Shown here piece by piece: positions 15,301 through 20,612 of a DNA stretch of 20,612 nt. How positions within the stretch are numbered: the stretch's first letter is position 1; every line of letters starts with the position of its first letter. The translations under genes were made by a program, and so were the position numbers. Source of the DNA: Strigomonas culicis (Eukaryota; Euglenozoa; Kinetoplastea; Trypanosomatida; Trypanosomatidae); contig AUXH01000344.1 in the NCBI GenBank assembly GCA_000482145.1, positions 1-20,612 of the forward strand, in the 5' to 3' direction. Below the pieces are notes generated by a model. The model searched no databases. It had not been told where the DNA came from and saw only the letters and a list, made by a program, of their open reading frames with translations.

Positions 15301-17264
15301 CGCCTTCTCCGCTTGTTCTGCTCCTTGGGCTTAGCAGTCCCTTTGGCATGGCGACCACCCTGGGCATCGTCATCACCCTCCTCTTCCTCCTCCTCTTCTT
15401 CTTCTTCTTCCTCCTCCTCCGCTTCTTCCAGCTCCGGCTCTGCGTCGCTGTCGGGGGGCGGGGGATAAAAGAACTGCTTTTCCTTCGCCACAAAGTCGAG
15501 CAGTGCGGCAAAGCAAGGGAAGGTGGTGGCGCCCTCAAACTGATAGGATGCGTGCTGGGTGCGGCCCGCGTCCCCGGCGGACCCTCGACAGAGCGCCGTC
15601 ACCTCCACGGGACCCTCCTGGACGACGGACCTGTTCCAGCCTTGTTGGTTCTTTGCCACCTGCACCCCACGAAGCAGAGCGTCGATGAAAGAAGGCTCGT
15701 CCAGGGCCACAAAAGCGTGCGTCAAGGTCGACACTGAACTCTCCTTTTCGAACGCAGAGGAGCTCGCCGCCAGCCCCGCACTGACCGCTGCCATGATCGC
15801 CTGGCCATCCACCGACTCCACAGGCAATCCCTGCGTTTCCTCGCGCGAGTCGTCCGCGGTGCTACTGCCGTCCGGTGTCGGGGCGCCGGCGCTGGAGGAA
15901 AGCGCGCCACAGAGCAGGTTGAACGCCGTAGACTGCGCGGCCTCCTTATCCAGCTCCACCCGCCGCGCGATCACCTCCTCGTGGTTGGGCAGCGTGGCCT
16001 CGGAGGCGCCGTCCCGCGTGCGACCCGCCTGGAGCACGCACGCCCTCGCAAAGTCCAGCGCGGCGATGCGGCCGCGCGACCGCGCCGCCGCACTCGCGAG
16101 CGCGGCCGTGTAGGCGCCGTGGAAGGCCTTGACGTCGCCCATGGTGGCGGGGAGATCGGTGCTCCTGGGGCAGTCCTGAGCAGGCACCTCCGACGGCCCC
16201 GAGTTCCCGCGCGAGATGCTCAGGCCCTTCTTGCGCGCGGTTGGCTTCGCCTCCTCCACGGCCTGGGCCGGCGCGTCGAGCGACGTGGGGAGGCCGGTGT
16301 AGGTCGGGACCTCCACCACGGCGCGCTGCGTGATCCAGCGATGGTACAGAAAGAACCGTTCCTCTAAGGTGGTGATCATCTCCTTCAGGTTGTTGATGGA
16401 CGTTTTCTCGCTCCCCACCAGTCGATAAAGGTCGCCCGCCCCGCTGCCACTGCGTGGCAGCGCCTCCGTGGGAAACACAAAGGACACAGGCAGGACCTCG
16501 TCGGCGGCCGCGTAGTCGACCGCGGTGCGACTCTTGCTGCGCTGGATCAGCTGCTCCGTCAGCGTCTTCTTGGAGGCGTCGTCCAGCTTGGCGCCGCGCT
16601 TGGCCGGAAGCGTCCGGTTTCTTGGTTTGCCTTCGTGCGCGCTTTCGCCGCCGCCGTGCAGAAAGGAGCCGGATAACGGAGCGTTGGACACGATGTCTAA
16701 CGCGATGCGAAGTTGCACGCCGGCCTTTTTAAGATCCTGGATTTCGTCCAGGTTCATGGGGAAGCCGAGCAGGCAAACGTACACCTGCGTCCGCCGCTCC
16801 TTTCCGTCCTCGCTCCCCTCGCCATCGCCGTGCTCGTCCTCGTCGTTTTCACTCAGATCCTTCCGGGCAGCCTTGGCCGCGTTCGCCTCTGACAGGCCAT
16901 CCTCCATGTACTGCTCCTTGAGCTCCTGAAATTCCTTCTCTCGCTCCTCCGCGCGCCTGCATCTACTCTCCTCCCGTTGAAGAGCGATGCGCGTGTACTC
17001 CTCCCACACGCGCTCCCCTACCGTCTTCGGCTGCTCGTCCCTCCGGCTTCCGTCCATCCCCTTTGCCTTACTGTTGGGCGGTTTTCCACTCTCCTTGGGA
17101 AACTTGGTAGTGTCAATGATGTACAGATTATCCCCAAAGGCATCATCTTTTTTAATAATGTCGAGTAGGTGGTCAACACTGACAGACTCCGGAGTGGAAG
17201 AAAATGCGTGAAGAACTAGTGGCTGAAAACTCGCCAGCCCGTCCTCGAGCACACTGGAACCCAT
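12354..17264 (-). CDS. PF6: PF6/SPAG17-like axonemal central-pair protein
   Basis: The protein has 1636 residues. An N-terminal part (residues 1-60) is followed by a charged helix, a fold beginning VYVCLLGFPMNLDEI (about 159-173), and LEERFFLYHRWI near 303-314. An acidic Glu run lies at about 611-629 and a basic KRRRRKK cluster soon after. A central part near 760-1150 is rich in beta strands. A low-complexity Ala/Arg/Pro region with an Ala8 run lies near 1421. At 1488-1585 is an immunoglobulin-like domain of the ASH/HYDIN type (TPKRVCFGTVLAGRRYASLV). This order resembles PF6/SPAG17, the C1a projection protein needed for flagellar beating; animal and algal forms are over 2,200 residues, so this one is shorter. 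The GTG at 17267 is not the start; the ATG at 17264 follows an AG at 17311-17310. Another ASH-domain axonemal protein is the main alternative. Confidence 0.6.
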   Translation of the reverse strand: MGSSVLEDGLASFQPLVLHAFSSTPESVSVDHLLDIIKKDDAFGDNLYIIDTTKFPKESGKPPNSKAKGMDGSRRDEQPKTVGERVWEEYTRIALQREESRCRRAEEREKEFQELKEQYMEDGLSEANAAKAARKDLSENDEDEHGDGEGSEDGKERRTQVYVCLLGFPMNLDEIQDLKKAGVQLRIALDIVSNAPLSGSFLHGGGESAHEGKPRNRTLPAKRGAKLDDASKKTLTEQLIQRSKSRTAVDYAAADEVLPVSFVFPTEALPRSGSGAGDLYRLVGSEKTSINNLKEMITTLEERFFLYHRWITQRAVVEVPTYTGLPTSLDAPAQAVEEAKPTARKKGLSISRGNSGPSEVPAQDCPRSTDLPATMGDVKAFHGAYTAALASAAARSRGRIAALDFARACVLQAGRTRDGASEATLPNHEEVIARRVELDKEAAQSTAFNLLCGALSSSAGAPTPDGSSTADDSREETQGLPVESVDGQAIMAAVSAGLAASSSAFEKESSVSTLTHAFVALDEPSFIDALLRGVQVAKNQQGWNRSVVQEGPVEVTALCRGSAGDAGRTQHASYQFEGATTFPCFAALLDFVAKEKQFFYPPPPDSDAEPELEEAEEEEEEEEEEEEEEGDDDAQGGRHAKGTAKPKEQNKRRRRKKVPPVIPLEDHVQQIQQRLRRRRVYDSTIRMLSKPLVQQLLAHGVGARCGAEEVEWLFPDDGSVIEAERVVCNTQQTRCNVYLPCGAAFGFQIDVSHNASVLAQCLLSSGVRSHCHVNKDVSLFFDVFEDNTTEVEQHNYETQLREVAEQAAAQYEALYGRTKGAKRDKNTEPPPSLEEFELSLRNAIPKPPAREKDPPFVRAYARVVHNGVPLRYLFSEAEGCVLCTAENSLYLPTVRIPLLVWKNEALQRCTIERLLEVHYYVDGSMELVSPDVPDVRIVFDGKGSYATQSADVSVYVTSTGEVLVYNATGVVAKSTLEVTTEIISPVVTRNVREDDFQYQREVPAPHGTCSTAATKETMRVGTSVAASLGVESVTWSVGTFPAATCQTGQCICLCMDPHISLRFDLANRHVAFGNRSSFTGRMDLLTYRMHVSNIVYGSHYTVDCAFAGLEALVPSPDKSTSTFTVSPFGRCAREQSGCLSCPRFHANPHAQPFKRRAEIVSPAFVLALQGTDVVVDRDALHVRGLPTERGAGRRPGCGVPPRAEPSSDGSSLEHYHGEEVRRTLENFLCAAASDHPAPSSSLQQQNLCAVQRKEGGRRAPQGATNVLLTEAPFVQSLFNRLTREEARGLAAVPVSPLPHTRGVLLNQGTCPPTSEHYFGHGLVVRLPSPAAAIFESDCAVDDPPPRREALEPRPSAHMDVQVLSLDGWRRHHAAELDSPRDAREETLPTTRSSYWHATGVDPSTLPARRVAREPQEQKPPKRAAAAAAAAPARPPRAEADERDPTAPFAPGGVPLMLSRTGGAATAASAHLGCTASSAHHVPLLAVTPKRVCFGTVLAGRRYASLVYVTNKSTVPCRYRITVLAERKRLLRVQYRHHFLAAGMTEAAEVHLSGFQSEEGLLEVPLQVVYEGGCVTVSVEVETTRTADDIRLEEGVSDLGVADPPYVPGASRLQGTSSSDEDANDTQTESFSNDDEK
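12976..13001. repeat. GCC/GGC-rich tract coding poly-Ala
   Basis: A CGGCCG-type repeat within the PF6-like gene encodes a run of about eight Ala. It sits at the centre of about 1 kb (12900-13850) with GC near 70-75%, far above the rest of the gene. Confidence 0.75.
15377..15432. repeat. CTC/CTT trinucleotide run coding poly-Glu
   Basis: On the coding strand this is a mixed GAG/GAA run giving a block of 14 or more Glu (flanked by Glu/Asp) in the PF6-like protein. It is followed about 20 residues later by a cluster of Arg and Lys, so the region is a charged, probably disordered linker. Confidence 0.85.
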
Positions 17265-17686
17265 CACTTACCTATTTGTTTTCTCACTCTCTCTTTCTAT
17301 CGTCCTTTTCTCAGGTTAAGAAGGCAGAAGAATAAAATGATGCAATGAGAGGAGATTTGAAGACAGAAAAAAAAAAGTATACGAAACCGCTACGTACAGT
17401 ATAATAAAAAAAAGCGATCCGTATACTCTGGTCTTTTTCTTCTCTAACCTCCAATGCTAAGTATACTACACGCAAATGGCAAAAGGAAAAACAGAATAAG
17501 AGTTGTGAAGAGAACAGAGAGGAAGTAGAAGAGTCAATAAGTGATATAGCAAACAACAAATCAGTACATAATGGAAGTAGCTGAAACGAACGAAAAAGGG
17601 AAAAGAAGGGGAAAGCATGTTCTATATTTGTTGCAGCAGACATGCATCTCTTCTTCTTTTCTGCGCGTTTTCTTTTCTATGGGTAC
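17265..17686. other. Intergenic stretch with the PF6-like gene acceptor
   Basis: On the coding strand a CT-rich tract at about 17312-17337 precedes an AG at 17311-17310, which gives the PF6-like gene a leader of 45 bases without upstream ATG. The rest is AT-rich with A-runs. No gene is seen. Confidence 0.55.
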
Positions 17687-18952
17687 TCAATCCAAGGTAG
17701 AAAGTGACGAGAGGTACCAGGCGCACGCCGCCACACCCACAGCGACGGCGTACGACAGACGGCGCGTCACGACGCAGACGAGTACGAACGCCACACAAGG
17801 GCACGACATGGCGCACACCGAGGCCTTGGAGTTGTGAAGCGCGGTTGTCAGGCACATGCGGAACGGCGCCGCGAACAGCTTTGGGATCAGGATCAAGTGC
17901 GACACAAATTTGGTAGCCATGTCGCTCAGATGCGATGTGTCCTTGCTTACGATCTCCCGCGAGAGGCTGTGCGTCAGCACGCCGGACGGCAGATCGACGA
18001 GCAGCGCCGAGTAGGCCACGTAGAAGAGCACGCCCTTGTTCGCGGCGAGCGGCACGCCGTGACACCCCATGTACAGCAGGAGGCAGGACGCAACGCGCAC
18101 GCCCGACTCGCTCAGCGGCAGGGCGCGCCGCACGCGCGGGGCGACCGACGTGCCGATCAGCACCGCGAGGACCATGTGGGCACCGGTAGCCAAGAACGAG
18201 ACGTCAAAGAGCGGCGCGTCCAGCGCATACTGGCACTGGTTCGCGGCCTGGCTGAACGTCACGAGTACCAGTGACACGATTTGAAGGCGCGCGCCATCTG
18301 TCCGCAGTCCCTGGAACTTCTCCCGCAGCCATCCGCTGTAGTACACTTTCTTAATTTCCCGGTGGATCTTTCCGGCGTCCAGCAGGTACGCCAAGGCTAC
18401 TAAACACGCTGCGAACCCCTCGGCCATCATGTAGTACTCAGTGATGACGATGGCATCCTGAAACACGTCCCCAGCAATGCCCCCCACAATAAGCCCAGTG
18501 AGGGGGCCGAGCCAAGAAGTATACGGTAGGAACGCCTTTACGGTAGCGTTCTGCGCCCCCGCCTTCTGAAAGAGCATCTTCTCGTGACGAAACAGTCCAG
18601 TCAACAGACGGGAGAGACAAAAGATGGAAAGCGCGTGGGAAGAAAAACTGACGGATTGCACATAAATAGCGAGTGAAGAGAAGAGCAGCGTCATGACGAG
18701 ACAAAGCAAGGTGCTCACGCCCGCCGAGAGGTGCTCCACCACCTGCGTTGACACAAGTTGGGGGAGCACAAACAAAAGCTGACAGAAAGCCAAGTGGTAC
18801 CCGGATGGAATCGTAATCACTTTTATTTGCAGCCCGATGATGGGACCAGCAGCAACGGCAATCCCGCTGTCAATGAACGCGGCGGCGACCAGTAAACACG
18901 TCTTCACAGTGTTACGAAGGGACGATACCCCGCCATCTTTCTTCTTCGGCAT
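17687..18952 (-). CDS. Atypical MFS-type transporter
   Basis: The protein has 421 residues with about 11-12 hydrophobic segments (near 15-40, 52-70, 78-98, 107-120, 148-162, 178-192, 223-240, 255-272, 286-300, 306-322, 350-366, 380-396, 400-416). SRLLTGLFRHEKMLFQKA (114-131) recalls the RxxxGxFKHxQ...A motif of MFSD9/MFSD10-like carriers, followed by a Gly-rich helix PLTGLIVGGIAGD (150-162) like the G-rich fifth helix of MFS proteins. The usual motif A DxxGRR is not seen. The N-terminus is MPKKK, cytoplasmic by the positive-inside rule. The substrate is unknown. The start at 18952 is an ATG preceded by a pyrimidine tract and AGs at 19003-19002 and 18968-18967. Assignment to MFS is by fold pattern rather than by a strong motif. 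Confidence 0.55.
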   Translation of the reverse strand: MPKKKDGGVSSLRNTVKTCLLVAAAFIDSGIAVAAGPIIGLQIKVITIPSGYHLAFCQLLFVLPQLVSTQVVEHLSAGVSTLLCLVMTLLFSSLAIYVQSVSFSSHALSIFCLSRLLTGLFRHEKMLFQKAGAQNATVKAFLPYTSWLGPLTGLIVGGIAGDVFQDAIVITEYYMMAEGFAACLVALAYLLDAGKIHREIKKVYYSGWLREKFQGLRTDGARLQIVSLVLVTFSQAANQCQYALDAPLFDVSFLATGAHMVLAVLIGTSVAPRVRRALPLSESGVRVASCLLLYMGCHGVPLAANKGVLFYVAYSALLVDLPSGVLTHSLSREIVSKDTSHLSDMATKFVSHLILIPKLFAAPFRMCLTTALHNSKASVCAMSCPCVAFVLVCVVTRRLSYAVAVGVAACAWYLSSLSTLD

Positions 18953-19001
18953 AACAGAGGGAGCTCCTAATGTGGAAAGGACACGTAGAGGTACACACCA
19001 A

Positions 19002-19045
19002 CTAAAAAGCGAAAGACAAGAGATGCGGAAGGAGAAAAGAGTGCT
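19002..19045 (-). promoter_or_regulatory. Probable trans-splice acceptor of the atypical MFS gene
   Basis: The coding strand has a CT-rich stretch of about 40 bases ending in TTTTTAG (AG at 19003-19002), leaving a leader of 49 bases without ATG. A nearer AG at 18968-18967 is an alternative. The remainder of 18953-19260 holds a G-rich run near 19079-19092 and A-runs and no gene. Confidence 0.5.
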
Positions 19046-19260
19046 TTAGAGCAGCGCAGACACTATGAAAAAAACATGGAGGGGGGGAGGGATTTGGTGA
19101 GCTAAAAAGAAGGTGCGCCAATGGCAAAGCTATTGCACAAGTAAAGTTTCTAGATAGATTGTGTGTCATCCGGCAAATATGTACATGGAAAACGGGGCAG
19201 CAAAAAAAAAAAGTGCATGTGTGTGCGTCGTACAAGATCAGAAGTGTTATATACAAACTC

Positions 19261-20421
19261 TTACTTCTTCGAAAGAGTGTCAATTGCGGTCTGCAAGGCG
19301 ACCGCCACAGCGGGGTCCTCCTCTACGAGGTTGAGCAGATCCTGCAGCCGCGGCACGCCGGCCTTCAGCGCCGCGCGGCCCGCCGGATACTCGCCGAGGT
19401 GCGTCATGAGACGCGCCACGTGGACCACAACGTCACGCTCGTCTTCCGTCTGCATGAGGTCGAGCACAGTGGCGGGAAGGTGGTCCTTCACCGCCTGGGA
19501 GCGGGCGTCTTCTAAAATGGTGATTTGCGCGAGAGCCGCCGCGACCGGGACGCGCACGCTCAAGTTGTCGTGCGGCAGATACGGCGCCAGGGTGGCAATG
19601 GAGCTGCACGCGAGCGCCTCCTTGCGCGCCTGCGTCGTCTCCGTCGCTTTGGAGATGAGCTCCGCGCCCTGCGCGACGACCGTGACGTCGCCCGTCGTGA
19701 GCGCGGCCGTGGCCGCCTGCAGGCCCCCCAGCGACAGAAAGGGCGCGACCGCGTCAGGCAGGTCGAGAACGGCGATGAGGGCCGCGCACGCAGCTGCCTG
19801 CACCACTGTGTTCTGCCCTTTCACAAGCTCAATGTAGGACCCCACAGCGCCCAAGCTGACCAGCTTATCCGTGATGAGAAAGCCGTTGTACGCGGAGTGG
19901 CAGGATATAAGCGCACGAAGCGTAATGACTACGACACCATCAAATGAGTCCTGCAGAGCTTCTAGCAGCACAGAGAGTGGCTTCTGCCCCTTGGCCTCGA
20001 GCTCCAGCAGCGCCAGCTGGGCGGCCCGCTCGCGCAGCAGGATCTCCAACGCGGTGCCGGCACGCTCGCGCATGTCCGACACCTTGTCCGATGAGAGGAG
20101 AGAGAGCAGCAGGGGCAGGTAGCCGTACGAGAGGCTCTGGACCCCGTACTCGCGCCGCTCCACGTAGACGTCGATCAGCTCGTTGATCGCCTGCAGCCGC
20201 AGGTTGGAGTCTGCCTCCTCTAGCCAGCGGTGCATCTTTTCAAAGTTGAAGTCGCCGTACGCCTTGGTGTATATTTTGGGATCGATGTATGGGATGTTCG
20301 CCCGCGTCTCGTGCAGAAGAATGGTCTGCTGATGCGCGCCATACGCCTGGATGGGCGTACACGCCGCGTAAGGAGACTCGTTGAGGTCCAGACCCTGCTG
20401 CCTGCGGATGACCTGCCACAT
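19261..20421 (-). CDS. Armadillo-repeat protein, RSP14-like
   Basis: The protein has 386 residues. After a 55-residue lead (PYIDPKIYTKAYGDFN at 44-59) it is built of helical armadillo/HEAT repeats to its end: LRLQAINELIDVYVE (74-88), MRERAGTALEILLRERAA (117-134), VVVITLRALISC (163-174), VVQAAACAALIAVLD (206-220), VVAQGAELISKAT (248-260), VRVPVAAALAQITI (289-302), and VVVHVARLMTHLGE (331-344). About eight repeats fit. The number of repeats and overall length fit radial-spoke protein RSP14/RSPH14 (about 350 residues), which sits in the stalk of axonemal radial spokes. The PF6-like gene in the same unit is compatible with a flagellar role but does not prove it. Another cytosolic ARM protein is possible. 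The start at 20421 is the first ATG after the acceptor. The open frame upstream has no ATG. Confidence 0.6.
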   Translation of the reverse strand: MWQVIRRQQGLDLNESPYAACTPIQAYGAHQQTILLHETRANIPYIDPKIYTKAYGDFNFEKMHRWLEEADSNLRLQAINELIDVYVERREYGVQSLSYGYLPLLLSLLSSDKVSDMRERAGTALEILLRERAAQLALLELEAKGQKPLSVLLEALQDSFDGVVVITLRALISCHSAYNGFLITDKLVSLGAVGSYIELVKGQNTVVQAAACAALIAVLDLPDAVAPFLSLGGLQAATAALTTGDVTVVAQGAELISKATETTQARKEALACSSIATLAPYLPHDNLSVRVPVAAALAQITILEDARSQAVKDHLPATVLDLMQTEDERDVVVHVARLMTHLGEYPAGRAALKAGVPRLQDLLNLVEEDPAVAVALQTAIDTLSKK

Positions 20422-20491
20422 CGGCTTCAGTAGCGAATGGTAGTGAAGCAAACAACGCCCAGGAAGGGACTCACAAATAAAAGGAAATCTG

Positions 20492-20506
20492 CTACAAAAA
20501 AAAAAA
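20492..20506 (-). promoter_or_regulatory. Probable trans-splice acceptor of the ARM-repeat gene
   Basis: The coding strand reads T12, then GTAG, with AG at 20493-20492. This gives a leader of 70 bases with no ATG before the start at 20421. Confidence 0.6.
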
Positions 20507-20536
20507 ACATGAACAGTGTCACGGAAAAGAGACCGA

Positions 20537-20540
<4 letters not shown>

Positions 20541-20568
<28 letters not shown>

Positions 20569-20569
20569 G
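20541..20569. repeat. (GA)14 microsatellite
   Basis: A pure GA dinucleotide run of about 28 bases, seen as (TC)n on the coding strand, lies just upstream of the T12 acceptor tract of the ARM-repeat gene. Sequence beyond it to the window end is A-rich without a gene. Confidence 0.85.
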
Positions 20570-20612
20570 AACGAAAAACGAAAACGAAACGACAACTAAT
20601 AAAGTAAAGTAA

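Noticed and set aside
17280..17313. Plus-strand pyrimidine tract ending in CAG, like a trans-splice acceptor
   Set aside because: No plus-strand gene follows it; the next plus-strand frame is 88 codons and overlaps the 3' end of the MFS gene. On the minus strand the same bases are the leader of the PF6-like gene.
1..20612. Reassigned stop codons, as in Blastocrithidia
   Set aside because: TAA, TAG and TGA each end at least one well-supported gene, and no conserved domain is interrupted by an in-frame stop.

Overview
The window looks like nuclear DNA of a trypanosomatid (kinetoplastid). Ten intact genes all lie on the minus strand. None has an intron. They are separated by roughly 190-560 bases of AT-rich DNA full of homopolymer and dinucleotide runs. 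Almost every start codon is preceded on the minus strand by a pyrimidine tract and then the first AG, the layout of spliced-leader trans-splice acceptors in polycistronic units. Coding GC is high, extreme in one 1-kb stretch, and TAA, TAG and TGA all end genes, so the code is standard. I cannot fix the genus.

In order of transcription (right to left): an armadillo-repeat protein resembling radial-spoke protein RSP14 (19261-20421); an atypical MFS transporter (17687-18952); a 1636-residue protein resembling the central-pair protein PF6/SPAG17 (12354-17264); a nodulin-like MFS transporter (9960-11795); a prenylated Ras-like GTPase with an altered G3 motif (9050-9670); an unrecognised 160-residue protein (8286-8768); an unrecognised coiled-coil protein (7278-7811); mitochondrial ribosomal protein uL4m (5409-6782); a STIMATE/TMEM110-family membrane protein (4192-4944); and a TruD/PUS7-family protein whose catalytic aspartate appears to be missing (2056-3870).

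The genes do not form one pathway, as is usual for such units. Two themes recur. The PF6-like and RSP14-like proteins would both belong to the axoneme (central pair and radial spoke). uL4m and, possibly, the TruD-like protein would both belong to mitochondrial ribosome structure or assembly. Three proteins are membrane proteins.

The left 2 kb has no intact gene. Within it, 965-1714 has raised GC and three successive minus-strand frames that look coding but are broken by stops and frame changes, so it may be a decayed gene. The most interesting points are this possible pseudogene, the TruD-family protein with a degenerate active site, and the Ras-like GTPase with Gly at positions 59 and 61. 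I found no CRISPR array, insertion sequence, tRNA or rRNA gene, and no clear sign of a wholly new system.
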